NCBI GenBank assembly: GCA_001643675.2
Contig: LSRY02000008.1
Span: 1,375,501 to 1,439,500 of the forward strand
Reading direction: 5' to 3'
DNA: 64,000 nt
From: Monocercomonoides exilis
Lineage: Eukaryota; Preaxostyla; Oxymonadida; Polymastigidae
This document shows, piece after piece, positions 9,759 through 20,050 of this stretch. Both the position numbers and the translations under genes were made by a program. Position 1 is the stretch's first letter, and each line of letters begins with the position of its first letter. The notes beneath the pieces are model-generated. The model saw nothing but the letters and a program-made list of their open reading frames with translations. It was not told the DNA's origin and ran no database searches.

Positions 9759-12700
9759 CTACTCCCTCCCCCTCTTGCGCTGTTTTCGGGGGGTTCTTGA
9801 TCGTGTCTTCCGTACTTGAGCGGGCATAATAATTTGTCCTATGCTTCTCTCTCCGCGTTTCCTCCGATCGGTCTCGAGTTTCTTCTGCAAGGCAGGTTGT
9901 CTGCCCTCCGCCAGCTCCATGATGCTGCGGGGAATTATGGACGGTGTCTCATCACCCCTGGTGGGTTGTGTTATATCGTCCTCATGATGCGAACTCTTCT
10001 CTCGAGTCGGCCCTCGTCTCTTCGAATTCTTTCTCTCACTCGTCTCCGCTTCTCCCCCGGTCTGTGATGTTTCTTCAGGTAATTCCTTAGTTACAGATTC
10101 TGTATTCTCATTTTTAATATTTTCTCTCTTGCTGTTCTTCTCCAACTTATATCCCTTCTCAGCCAGGGGTACTGGGCCTCCGATTGTCTCCAGGATCCAT
10201 CTCGTGTCCTGAACTGGTAACACGGTATCATATTCCTGGGCAACTCTCGAACCTGGCGCCCATCTCACATAAGCATTGATAGCCTTCCAGTCCGCTCCTT
10301 CTCGTCTTGCTAAGTGTGTGATCACTGCGTGTCTTATAGAGTACGCGGTAAATGTGTCGGGTATTCCGTTCTATCTCAGGACAGCTACTATTTCTTCTTT
10401 GATTCTCTGCAAATTTGCGGGTTGATTCTCACTAATATCGAACCACATATGCTCATTTATAAAGGCTGCCTTGGTGTAATCCATCCAGCATTGGAGCGCT
10501 ACTTCTACATCGATCTGTGGATTCGGATATTTATTTATTATAACTTTGATAACTTCACCTCCCGACGTCTTGGTTCGTACTTGTGTCTGGACAGAGTTAT
10601 CTTTGAATATCATTGTCTCTCTTCTCATTCTTTCTAGCTCTGCTGGCCTTAAAGCTCCAAAGATCATAGTGAGAATGAGGGCTCTACTCTGGAGGGTCTG
10701 TGGGTCTTTCATATCGTGAGTGGCTTCTGCCCACTTCGTGATGATTGTCAAGTCCCACATCGATTTGTATCGTTTGCCTCTTCTTGGTTTCTCCCCCACA
10801 TAGGTCTTTAGAAATGTCTCTATGTCTTTCACGTCAACCTTAGTCTTTCTGAAGAGGTTAATAGAATCCAGTACCTTCCGTACTGTCTGATTTATCACTC
10901 CACTTGAGAGGTTTGTATTCGAGAGTGTTTCGATGAACTCTGCCATAATCCATTTTGCATCTTTCGTTGTGAGGGGGTCAGTGTCATCCATACTCTCTCT
11001 ATCTAGAAATTGCTTGAATCTTCGCAGCGCTCTCCACGTATCTCTTTCGCTCTTTTGATTTCTAAGTATTGCTGCTGCTATCTCTTTTGCTCCAACGTGT
11101 TCTCCCCATGTAAAGAAGAGGTCTCTCCCCTGAATATTCTCTTCTCCGGTACAACGCTTATTACCTCTCCTGGGGGTAATTTCCAGCCTTCCCTTCTCAT
11201 CTTCGTTCCCGGTGTCATGCACTCCTGAAAGGTCCCCAGGGTCTTTGTCAAATGCCCAGGCTGCAGTAGCGGGGTCCAGGTCTGCCCCCGCCAGGCTGGC
11301 AGAATCAGAATCGTCAGATTCCTCTGAGCTTCGTTCATCTTCTCTTTCATCACTCGCCCAATGTTTCTCAGGAGCGGGTGGACTAGCACTATGTCGTCTT
11401 CTGCTGTTCCTTCCTCTCTCTTCCTTCTCATGGAGGATAGTCTCCAAGTACTTCCGCAGGGCACCGGCGCAATCTGTTCTGAAATTGTATCTAGTGTTCT
11501 CGGTGCGATTGTCTGTAATATCTCTGCGACTTTCTCCCCCTTCAGTGCATAGTCCGGCTTCTTCGCCATCCGGCTGAGTGCATCTGCTTCCGTGTTCTGC
11601 TCTCCCGGGAGATGTTCCGTCTGTATTGTCAAGTCCAGGCTGTTCAGTTTCTTCTCCAATGCTCTCAGTGTTGGGATGAGCGATGGCGCTCCCCTTTTCT
11701 TCTGGATTGTCCATCTCGTGGACATGTTGTCTGTCTTCAGACAAATATGATCTATCTTTTGTTCTTTCAGCCATGCTCCTTTCCTTTCCAAAGTCCTCAA
11801 CACTGCTCTGGACTCCTTCTCGTTTATCGCTAATGCGCTCTCCTGGAGGGTCCAACTCCCGTGGACATATATCTTCTCCTCTTTGTTCTCTGTCGATATT
11901 GTCAATACTGCACCCCATCCCAGCTCTGAAGCGTCCGTTGTTAGCTCTGCTGGTCTGTTCCTTCTCTTCAGACTCCTTGGTCTGTTCTCTCGCAGAGTTT
12001 TCCTCCAATGTGTTAGTTCTCCTAACATCATTGGGTTGGGTATCACCTTTCCATTCCAGCCTCCGCGGGCTATTGCATGCCTCAGTACGTATTGCATGCG
12101 TCTCATCCACAAGCTCGCTGGTGGGTGTTGTAACCTCACAAAATTCAGCCTCCCGAGGAGTGCTGCTAGGTCCTTCGTCTTTTGTCTCCTCCTCTTCTTT
12201 GCATGTGCTATCCACTTTCGCACATCCTCCAGGAGCAGCACTCTCTTCCTCTCTTGGAGCATCACTTCCATCTTCTCTGAATTCCAACTCCATCCCAAAA
12301 ACTCCACGCTCCTTGCGGGTTCCAGATTCAGCTTCTCCTCCGACAGTATCCAGCCCAGATTTCTCAGGAACTGGGCTATCTCCTGTGAGATCGATCTCAA
12401 TGCATCCCTGTCTGGGTGCATGAGGAGGATGTCGTCCAGATATATCACCAGCTTTACCTTCCAATGTTCTCTGATATATGACGCTGCCCGTCTCATTATC
12501 TTCGTGAATACTCTGGGCGCGTCCTTTGCTCCAAATGGCATCCCCACGTAAGTGTAGCATTGCTTTTGGAAGCTGAAGCACAGAAAGGGACTGAACTGCT
12601 CGTCCACTTTGACATGTTGATAAGCACTCGATATGTCGAGCGTAGTCATCCAATCGTTCTCCTCCAGGAGTTCCACAACTGTCTCCTGGGAATCCATCTT

Positions 12701-13997
12701 GAAGTGTTTCCCTAGCACTTCCTCGTTTAAAATTCTGCAATCCAGAATCTTCCTCCACTTTCCGTTCTTCTTCCGGACCATAAATGTCGGGTTGAACCAC
12801 TTTACCTCCGATTCCTGTATGGGTTTCACCACTCCTTCTTTCACTTCCTCCTCTAAGAGGGATAAATAATTGTTTGTCATCTCTGTTGTTCCCCGAAATT
12901 CTTGTCTGTGTTTTCTCTCCTCGAGTGAGATTGGGGATTGGGGATCTTTCCATCGGGCTTTTATACCACGGCTCACCAGTTTGTCTCCCCCAATCTTCCT
13001 CCACTCGTTCAGCCTGTTCACCAGTCTCCCAGGCAGTGGCTCCTTCGGTGGTCCCACTGCTACGCAACTCCCCACTTCTGGTGTCCTTTGACCAGTCTGG
13101 ATCTGTGCGGTCTCTTTCCCCTCGAGAGTATCTGCAGTAGCTATCTTCCAGCTCTCCTCCAGGACGCTCCCAGTTAGGGACTCGATAACAGTCCCAGAAG
13201 CTCTCAAGGCTCTCTTCACTACCTCCCTCTCTGGTTCCTGATCGTTCATCTGTACTGTCCCGTGGGGATATACGGAGTCTCCCTCTGTGTTTACTCTCCC
13301 TGTTCCCATCTCGCGATCTCTCAAGCTTTCTATCTCTATCCTCTTCTTTCGGTCGGAAGGGCTCAGTGCCTCTTCGTTGCTCTCGCAGACTTCCAAGGGT
13401 TCCTCCCCTGTGATCGTCTGTCGATCGATTGGGACCTCCCGTTGTACTGCCATTCCCTTGAGCTCTGACAGCATCATGTCCGTTCCTGTCTCGCGGCGAA
13501 GCGCGGCTCTCTCTTCTCTCTCTGTCTCGCGGCGAAGCGCGGCTCTCTCTTCTCTCTCTGTCTCGCGGCAAAGCGCGGCTCTCTTTTCTCTCTCTGTCTC
13601 GCGGCAAAGCGCGGCTCTCTCTCCTCTCTCTGTCTCGCGTCGAAGCGCGGCTCTCTCTCCTCTCTCTGTCTCGCGTCGAAGCGCGGATATCTCTAAGCCC
13701 ACTGGCTCGTTCCAGTCGCTGTTCCTGCTGCTGATTCTCCCTGTATCCTCGGGGGAGCTGGAGGGAGGGGGACTGTGAACGTGGGAGCTCTCCCAGCTGT
13801 TGCTGGGGCCTGTTGTGGTCGAGCATGTGTTGACCTCCTTCTCTGTTTGAAATTTGAGAAGCTCCCTTCGAAACCTTGCTTCTGGGATTGTCTGTAGGCA
13901 AAGCCTTGAGCGTTTCTGCCTGTGCTGTACCTCCCTGAGCGCCCGCCCCTGACTGGGGCGAGGCCGAAGGTTGTGGAAGAAACGGGGGATGCTCCAT
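9759..13997 (-). CDS. DIRS tyrosine recombinase, long frame with in-frame TAG
   Basis: One frame (9759-13997) is interrupted only by TAG at 10371-10373. The recombinase domain starts near 11120. Box I Arg is in GALRPAEL (about 10648), followed by a candidate Lys in TKTSGGEV. After the TAG come box II (SIRHAV, Arg-His codons 10329-10334), a downstream VRWAPG, and the nucleophile Tyr in AQEYDT (codon 10230-10232). The domain would perform strand exchange for insertion of a circular cDNA. The TAG falls between catalytic box I and box II, so the conceptual product up to the stop is inactive unless the stop is read through or read as an amino acid. The roughly 950 codons upstream of the domain are a charged, Arg/Glu/Ser-rich open frame that lies over the RT gene and may not be translated. 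The C-terminal tail is Lys/Arg/Glu-rich. Confidence 0.75.
10371..10373 (-). other. In-frame TAG inside the tyrosine recombinase
   Basis: The reading frame before (ending EEIVAVLR) and after (NGIPDTFTAYSIRHAV) the TAG is the same, and the two halves form one continuous recombinase domain with no gap. Candidate explanations are a recent nonsense mutation, readthrough, or a code in which TAG is Gln. TAR = Gln has been reported for the oxymonad Streblomastix. Confidence 0.85.
11078..13702 (-). CDS. DIRS reverse transcriptase - RNase H
   Basis: This frame of about 874 codons has RT motifs in order: NPTFMVRKKNGKWRKILD, LDISSAYQHVKV, YVGMPFGAKDAPRVFT, and the catalytic VIYLDDILLM (YLDD at residues about 421-424). 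Next come FLGW, and RNase H with TTDASELGWGAVL (about residue 589), an LKTDNMSTRW helix and LPGEQNTEADALSR. A tail with HPLLRNIG and LILPAWRGQTW is typical of DIRS RT ORFs. It copies the element's RNA. The first codon listed is GTG; the frame stays open into gag with no ATG favoured. Its phase relative to gag would fit a -1 frameshift, although independent initiation is possible. Residues 1-75 are a 12-aa tandem repeat. It overlaps the recombinase frame along its whole length. Confidence 0.92.
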   Translation of the reverse strand: MGLEISALRRETERGERAALRRETERGERAALCRETEREKRAALCRETEREERAALRRETEREERAALRRETGTDMMLSELKGMAVQREVPIDRQTITGEEPLEVCESNEEALSPSDRKKRIEIESLRDREMGTGRVNTEGDSVYPHGTVQMNDQEPEREVVKRALRASGTVIESLTGSVLEESWKIATADTLEGKETAQIQTGQRTPEVGSCVAVGPPKEPLPGRLVNRLNEWRKIGGDKLVSRGIKARWKDPQSPISLEERKHRQEFRGTTEMTNNYLSLLEEEVKEGVVKPIQESEVKWFNPTFMVRKKNGKWRKILDCRILNEEVLGKHFKMDSQETVVELLEENDWMTTLDISSAYQHVKVDEQFSPFLCFSFQKQCYTYVGMPFGAKDAPRVFTKIMRRAASYIREHWKVKLVIYLDDILLMHPDRDALRSISQEIAQFLRNLGWILSEEKLNLEPARSVEFLGWSWNSEKMEVMLQERKRVLLLEDVRKWIAHAKKRRRQKTKDLAALLGRLNFVRLQHPPASLWMRRMQYVLRHAIARGGWNGKVIPNPMMLGELTHWRKTLRENRPRSLKRRNRPAELTTDASELGWGAVLTISTENKEEKIYVHGSWTLQESALAINEKESRAVLRTLERKGAWLKEQKIDHICLKTDNMSTRWTIQKKRGAPSLIPTLRALEKKLNSLDLTIQTEHLPGEQNTEADALSRMAKKPDYALKGEKVAEILQTIAPRTLDTISEQIAPVPCGSTWRLSSMRRKREEGTAEDDIVLVHPLLRNIGRVMKEKMNEAQRNLTILILPAWRGQTWTPLLQPGHLTKTLGTFQECMTPGTKMRREGWKLPPGEVISVVPEKRIFRGETSSLHGENTLEQKR
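13488..13700. repeat. 36-bp minisatellite inside the DIRS coding region
   Basis: About six tandem copies of a 36-bp unit (TGTCTCGCGGCGAAGCGCGG followed by a CT-rich half) encode RRETEREERAAL in the RT frame and a RDRERRESRA-type repeat in the recombinase frame. The unit length is a multiple of three, so copy-number change would keep both frames. Confidence 0.9.
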
Positions 13998-14946
13998 ACC
14001 CTGGAGCGTCCCCCCCTGGACGAAAAAAGCTGGTGCTATCCACCAGTCTCCTGAAACTCTCCGGGATGTCCTTGGACATTCCCCCGTCCAGAAAACACTT
14101 CACGTTCTCCCAGCTAGACTGAGGGATAACTTTCAGCAAGTTTATGCGGCTAATACAGTCTGCTATTAGGGCGTACGCGCAAAAGAGCCCCCTCAGTCGC
14201 TCTTTCTCTTCTTCCTCTAGGCGCGTCTTTTTCAATTCTCTTGTAGTGAGGGCTGCAATCGCCTTCGCGGCTTCAAACCCCGATTCCAAGGCGGGCTGAA
14301 GCAGCTCGATAACCCGAGCGGCTTCTGGAGAGTCTTTTCTTCCCTCAGCAGTGACACCCGTCACTGCTAAGGCGTTCCAACTGATGTCAGTGTGTCTTGT
14401 AAAAAAGTTCTTCTCCGACTCCGGGATAAAAGTGTTCAGGATATCATCATTTATTCTGATAGATCCGGCTTTGCAAAAGTCCATAAATCTCTTCAGTTCT
14501 CCTGCTTGTTTCCTAGGCGTTAACCATTCGTCTGGGAAAATTCCCAAGAAATCTTCGGATCTATCTTGCTCTTCCTCCCGCTTTTCTGTGTTTTCGGAAT
14601 CGCTCTCGCTGGTTTCTACATCGTCCCATTTCTTCATCTGGTTACGTCCGCGACTGCCCCTCAATCGCTGTCTGTGTCTTTTCTTTGCGATCATCTCTGT
14701 GTCATCAGATTCGGACTCAGATTCGCTTGATCTCGATAGAGATCTTCCTCTTGGTCGTTCCCTCTTCGTCTTTCTCATCGGTAATATTCCTACTGCTCCC
14801 GAGCGGCTCGGAACTGCTCGGCTTCTCGCCATTTCCTCAATCAAATTTTCTACTCTTGAAAGTCTAATTGCAAGATCAAATCCTCTGTCCTCGCTGTCAC
14901 TGGTTTCCATTCTAACAGGATCTTGTGTCATTATTGCTGCGGACAA
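13693..14946 (-). CDS. DIRS gag-like protein
   Basis: This is the first ORF of the element, 417 aa, starting MSAAIMTQDPVR some 40 bp inside the terminal repeat. An N-terminal coiled-coil-like stretch (residues about 25-40) is followed by an Arg/Ser/Asp/Glu-rich segment (SLSRSSESESESDD, about 70-130), a predicted globular core (FPDEWLTPRKQ to KDIPESFRRLVDS, about 135-320) and a Gly/Arg/Gln/Pro-rich tail. No zinc knuckle is seen, which is usual for DIRS gag. Position and size identify it rather than a sequence motif. It ends at TAG 13693-13695 and overlaps the RT frame. Confidence 0.7.
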   Translation of the reverse strand: MSAAIMTQDPVRMETSDSEDRGFDLAIRLSRVENLIEEMARSRAVPSRSGAVGILPMRKTKRERPRGRSLSRSSESESESDDTEMIAKKRHRQRLRGSRGRNQMKKWDDVETSESDSENTEKREEEQDRSEDFLGIFPDEWLTPRKQAGELKRFMDFCKAGSIRINDDILNTFIPESEKNFFTRHTDISWNALAVTGVTAEGRKDSPEAARVIELLQPALESGFEAAKAIAALTTRELKKTRLEEEEKERLRGLFCAYALIADCISRINLLKVIPQSSWENVKCFLDGGMSKDIPESFRRLVDSTSFFRPGGDAPGYGASPVSSTTFGLAPVRGGRSGRYSTGRNAQGFAYRQSQKQGFEGSFSNFKQRRRSTHARPQQAPATAGRAPTFTVPLPPAPPRIQGESAAGTATGTSQWA

Positions 14947-14985
14947 TGGTGTGTAACAAAGGTTTATTTGTTAGCGAAGTTTGAT

Positions 14986-15074
14986 CTTAAACCACCCATA
15001 ATTTAAGATCAAACTCATTATTGAGGAGCAAACCTGCTCCTTGCGTTCGGATATTCGCTCTATTGCGAATTGAT
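14986..15074. repeat. DIRS inverted terminal repeat (5' end of element)
   Basis: 14990-15022 is the inverse of 8915-8948. The outer tip to 15069 (GAGGAGCAAACCTGCTCC, TTGCGTTCGGATATTCGC) is copied inverted in the internal complementary region. A short inverted repeat (GTTTGATCTTAA / TTAAGATCAAAC, 14979-15013) lies at its inner edge. TTGAT at 15070-15074 is the crossover pentamer, followed by host sequence GAAAAGATTC. Confidence 0.85.
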
Positions 15075-15706
15075 GAAAAGATTCAAAAGTGAGGAGAAAG
15101 TGTTTTGAAGATTATTTGTGTATGCTTTATTCTATTAATCGAAAGAGGCATTTTGGAAAGGAAAAGCTGCAAAATGGAATGAATTCAGCTGGCTTTATTT
15201 TATTTGGAGAGGATGAAAGCGATGAAAGTGACAAATGGACAATGAAAGTGGCAATACTTTGACAAAAGAAAAAAAAGATAGAGATTGAAGGATTATCAAG
15301 GTGTTACTATTTATTATCATTTATAATTATTTATAATTTTTTGTCATATTATTTGATCGATATTTTCTATGATTTATTACATATTTTTATTTTCACATTC
15401 ATAATTCATTCTTTTTTTTTTTGAAGACTTCTTCAGAAATCAATGAGAGAACAAGGAATGAGGAAGATTAACAGAAGAAGACAACAGAAGGGCAGTTAAT
15501 GGATTCAGCGGAAGAATGACTTGAAGGAATCTTTGCTATCACAAGGCATTGGCAGAGAAGATCCTTCATATTTTGAATGTTTCATTTAATAATGAGCAGA
15601 AAACGCAGAAAAGGAAATAAACATAGTGTAATATTTTTTTACAAGATTACGCAAAGAAGCAAAACAGGCATATGTACAAAATATTAAAAGAGAAAGAAGC
15701 GTTTCA
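15075..15706. other. Intergenic leader upstream of the first P2 gene (left arm)
   Basis: AT-rich, without a defensible gene. It mirrors 33987-34618. The last 100 bp (GAGAAAGAAGCGTTTCAGTG) match the leader that precedes the helix part in other copies (51355, 54065, 49170). The DIRS element inserted at the upstream edge of this interval. Confidence 0.5.
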
Positions 15707-17397
15707 GTGAGCGAATCGCATTTCTCATCTTCAACGGCATTTCTCTCGTCACCTTCCATTCCCCTTGTATCCCTCTCCAAACTCACATTTTTCAACATCT
15801 CAACAGCAAATGAGGCATGTTCACCTCCAACCACTACGTCAGCCCAAACCTCGTGTCTGATGAGCAGCTGCTCATTTTCATCAGTTTGCGACGCATATGA
15901 TGGAGGGATTGTTCATTCCCTCAACAACCCCTTGGCTTCCTTGACAGCCTCAAATACATCATTCATCGGGTGTTGCAGAACAAGAAATGTTGAATGCACT
16001 GGAACTGCAGAGGTTCCATTGAAGCCAGACAGACAGAATGAAACAGATAATGGAGCAAACTCATTCACTTGGTGTGAATGGGATGGGTCGAGACAACAGG
16101 AGAAAGTGACTCTTATACTGATGGAATATCGAGTGGAGGGGCCATCTGCATGTACAGTCAATCGTCGGCCGCTGTTTCAGTTTCGCATTGTGCATTCAAT
16201 GAATGTGTTGCGCATTGGTGCGGTGGAGGTATTAGTTGCTATAATATTAAATCGGTTGAGATTGTGAACAATTCTTTCAACGAATGTACAGCTCAAAATC
16301 AACATGGAGGTGGAATACTAATTTATACGATATCAACATGTGTTCAGATCAGCGGATGTGAATTCCAGAATTGCAAAGCAAATAGTTCTGGTGGAGGGTT
16401 ATTATTGCAATCGTTTCAGGTTTCTGGAGAAGGATGCATTGGGGAAGAAAATGGTGGGGGAGAAAGTGCGTGTGTGTTTGACTGCAGTTTCACTTCATGC
16501 TCAGTTACAAATATATATGGTGGAGGTTTCTTTTGCTATATTGTTCCTGCAGCATTCAAAATGAGGAGCATTCAGTTTATTTCATGCTCAGCATTAAGAG
16601 AAGGCGGAGGATTGTTTTTCAGACCAGACAAAGCAGAAAAGCCAGACAATGGAATTTATTGCTATTTTTTGTTCTTTCACGGATGCAGCTGCAAGGATGC
16701 AGCCAATCCATACGGGCATGATGTTGAGTATGTCGATACATACAATCTGTATTTGGATTCAGGAAATCCATTCTATGAATGTTACACCACAAATACAGAT
16801 GAGAAGAGGATCTGCTTTGCATATAATTATGTTAATGAACAGAAATGGACATATAACCAAACATCGAAAAAGGATTGGCTGAAGAGAGGAATTTTAAATC
16901 GATTTGTGGCTGTGAGTGGAGGTGGCGAAGAAGAGTTGTGTGGATTGGATGAGTCAAGTGCATGCCGAACCATTGGTGTTGCAGTCATTCGGAGCGTGAT
17001 CCAGGTGAGTCTGTCAGTCACGCTGATGGAAGGGAATCACATAAGCGAGGTGACAACAATTGAGATTGGATCAAAGAAGATTTCAGTCATTGGGAAGGGA
17101 AGGGAAACATGTTCAATTGGAATAGGAGCACTTTCATCAACTGGATCGCTGTTCAGTGTTTCGACAGGTCATTTGAGAATGAGTCACTTGAAGATTGATT
17201 GTAACTCAACAGAAGGAACTTCACCGAGTATGGTTGTGGTCTCTTGTGGGAGCGGGTCACTTTCGCTGGAGGATGTTGTGGTAACAACGAGTAACACTGG
17301 AACGAATGTTATGTCGCATCAATACGCTTTCGAATTCATCTCATTTTCTATTAATAATTCATTTTTCTTCTTCCAACTCTTTTTTCATCTTTTCTAA
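15707..17397 (+). pseudogene. Pmp-like beta-helix gene, P2 left arm copy 1 (frameshifted)
   Basis: This is the mirror of the intact 563-aa gene at 32295-33986. One G is missing near 16089-16092 (CGAGACAAC against CGAGGACAAC), so the frame is split into 15707-16267 and 16078-17397. It could be a real pseudogene or a sequencing error; the other arm shows what the undisturbed frame looks like. Features: FFNISTANEAC, CSFSSVCDAYDGGIV, Cys-rich GGG rungs, and a type-B cassette (DWLKRGILNRFVAVS, LCGLDESSACRTIG). The C-terminus runs off the family into a Phe/Ser-rich TTC tract. Confidence 0.82.
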
Positions 17398-18560
17398 TTC
17401 TTTTTCTTCCTCTCTGTTTTTCTCTTTCTCTTCTTTTTCTTCTTCTTATTTTTCTTTTTTGTTTTCATCAACAATTTCAAAGATTTAGGCTGTTAGAGTT
17501 ATATAGCCGGAAACAGAACTGAGGATTAGAAATAAGTGATTTGAGGGCGCAAAAGAGAAGAAAATTCGTTGGTTGTGAGATTTGCAGTGGAGATGGAGAA
17601 GATGGGTGTATTTGCAGAGTGGAGCAATATTTGAGGTTAACAAGAAGAAGAAGAAATTCTGTTAAGAATGATTAATTTGAAAAGGCAAAAGTTTATATTT
17701 TTTATTTCTATGTTTTTTCATCAGAAATTATTTTTACTGAAATTAGGATCTTTGTGTGAATGTTCAATGGTGATGAATAAGCATCAAGAACGGAAAGATG
17801 GTAGAATGAGGGAAATGGAATGGGCACAGAGGAATGAGCCAGAGGAAATATATGAAATGGATGGAAAAGATGAGGCTTGTGAGATATATGTGGTATTTTG
17901 AAAAGAATGAGGCAAAGCGATAAAAGAGAGAATGTGAGAAATTGATGATATGGCAAAAGAAGAAATTTGACAAAAATTCGAAAAGAAAAAGACACAAAAG
18001 CGGAAGTTGAAGCGAAAGATTGAGAAAAGAATATGGTACTGATTTTTCATAATACATTTTATATATTTTTAGTTTTTTCATATTTTTGATATTTTTCTTT
18101 AATGTTTAATTTCTAATTTTATATTAAATTTTTTTGTTTTATTTCATTATTTATCTTTAATATTTTTTTTATTTATTAATATTTTTATCGATAATAGAGA
18201 CTTTGCGTATATCTTCAAAAGTGAAGGAAATGAATAGAAATTTAAAAGAAGACAGAAAACGGAAGCAAGAGAAAAAGAGATATTTGAACGGAATAGTTGA
18301 TGAAGGATGCTGGAATGTTGTTTCCATTCAGAAGCATTGAAGAAAAAAGATGTATTTCTGCTTTTAATGGGAGCCAATTGTCTTCAGCAGAAGAGGCAGG
18401 GAAAGAATCTGACTTTAGGAAATAATTTGCGACAGGCGCCAAGAGGCAAAAAAGGTATATAATCAAAAAATTAAAAGAGAAGGAAGTGTTTCGATATGAG
18501 AATCTCTTACCCAATCTTCAACCACATTCCTCTTTTCAATATCTATATCCCTTGAATCCC
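17398..18560. other. Intergenic spacer between P2 left genes 1 and 2
   Basis: A TTC-rich tract to about 17470 is followed by a conserved 3' block at about 17483-17530 (GGCTGTTAGAGTTATATAGC, then CGGAAACAGAACTGAGGATT). Related blocks lie near 20312-20365, 50716-50765 and 53185-53240. AT-rich sequence and then a leader for the next gene (about 18200-18560) follow. The frames at 17668-18081 lie on both strands and are not supported. Confidence 0.5.
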
Positions 18561-18646
18561 TCTCTTATCTGATATTTTTCAACATTTCAACAGCAAATGA
18601 TGAATGCTCACCTGTAACAACTACGTCAACCCAAAGATCAAGTTTT

Positions 18647-19923
18647 ATGGTCAGCTGCTCATTCTCATCAGTTAGCGACGCATATGATGGCGGAATTGTT
18701 CCCTCTCTGAACAATCCATTGGTTTCTCTGACTGTTTCAAATACATCATTCGTTGGGTGTTGCAGAACAAGAAATGTTGTATGTGAAGGAACTGCAGATA
18801 ATAAGAAACAGCCAGGGAGACAAAACGAAACAGAAAATGGAGCAAATTCATTCACTTGGTGCGAATGGAGCGGATCGAAGACGACTGGAGAAATTGACTC
18901 GTGGACGGATGGAATATCGAGTGGCGGGGCCATCTGCATGTATGGTCAATCGTCTGCCACTGTGTCTGTTTCGCGTTGTGTGTTTAATAATTGTTTTGCA
19001 TACAGCCGAGGTGGGGGAATAATGTGTGCAAGCATAAAAGAAGTTAAAATAGAGAATAATACGTTTGATTCTTGTACTGCGCAAAGTCATTACGGAGGAG
19101 GAATGCTAATTTATGCTATTTTGGCATGTGTTCGGATCAGCGGATGTGAATTTCAAAATTGTAAAGCAAATGGCGCTGGAGGAGGTCTTGATCTTGATAA
19201 TTTTAATGTTTCAGGAACAGATTGCATTGGAAATGAAAATGGAGGAGGGGAGAGTGCGTGTGTGTTTGACTGCAGTTTCACTTCATGCTCTGTGGCAAGC
19301 ACTGATGGTGGGGGTATGCGCTGTGCTAACATTCCAATCACGCAATTCAAAATGAGGAGCATTCAATTCATTTCGTGTTCAGCAACTGCATATGGAGGAG
19401 GATTATATCTTTATCCATATAGACAAGGATCACAAAATGATATTATTTATTGTTATTTTCTGTTCTTTCATGAATGCAAATGCAGAACAACCTCTACTCC
19501 ATATGGACATGATGTTGAATACGTTGATGCTTACAATGTCTATTTAAATTCAGGAAATCCGTTTTTTGAATGTTACACCACAAATCTGAATGAACAGAGG
19601 ATGTGCTATGCATACAACTACTCGAATGCCGGTGCTTGGTCTCATCAGCACACCGAAAAAAGGATTGGCTGAAAGATAAGACGATTTATGTCTCAGCGAA
19701 TGGAAATGATACATCTCCACTTTGCGGGGCAAATGAATCAAATCCGTGCAAAACAGTGAAGAAGGCGTTTGAGATGTGCGAGGTGCAGATTAGCTTGACA
19801 ATCACGCTGATGGAAGGGAATCATGTGAGTGAGACAGCAACAGTTGAGATTGGGACAAAGAAGATTTCAGTTATTGGGAAGGGAAGGGAAACTACAATGA
19901 ATGAAACAGAAGCGAATTTATAA
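18647..19923 (+). pseudogene. Pmp-like beta-helix gene, P2 left arm copy 2 (frameshifted)
   Basis: Mirror of the intact gene at 29769-31046 (425 aa). An A run at 19656-19661 has six A where the other arm has seven, ending the long frame at 19672. Family similarity reaches upstream to about 18548 in the same frame (SLSYLIFFNISTAND-CSP), but a TGA precedes it, so the listed Met (MVSCSFSSV) is the first usable start. Rungs with GGAICMY, RGGGIMC, YGGGMLIY, AGGGLDLDNF and DGGGMRC lead to a type-A cassette. It ends after KISVIGKGRE with an unrelated short tail, before the GTGALSS found in longer copies. Confidence 0.8.
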
Positions 19924-20050
19924 GATTCTCCTTTCCATTCTTTTTTTTCTCTAACTCTGCTTATTCTTTCTTTTTCCTACAATTTTTCATCTAAAAATTG
20001 TTCCTTGCTAATTTTGTTTATTTTATGTCAACTTTAAATCTACAAGTTCC

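Larger units (their letters stand above)
8886..15074 (-). mobile_element. DIRS-type tyrosine-recombinase retrotransposon, full length
   Basis: Reading on the minus strand, the order is: terminal repeat (about 15074-14986), gag-like ORF, RT-RNase H ORF in another frame, tyrosine recombinase in the third frame, internal complementary region (9553-9649), about 600 bp of non-coding sequence, and the second, inverted terminal repeat (about 8949-8886). This is the DIRS1 plan. There is no integrase or protease. The mirrored arm of P2 has an uninterrupted empty site at 34619-34623, so the limits are exact to within the shared TTGAT (8881-8885 and 15070-15074). No target-site duplication is seen, as expected for recombinase-mediated insertion. 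The element is visibly richer in G+C than its host sequence. One in-frame TAG interrupts the recombinase. Confidence 0.93.

Noticed and set aside
9759-15074. Assigning a TAR = Gln genetic code to the organism from the DIRS TAG
   Set aside because: Helix genes use ordinary CAA/CAG for Gln and end at TAA, TAG or TGA where the family similarity ends; one codon in a mobile element is not enough.
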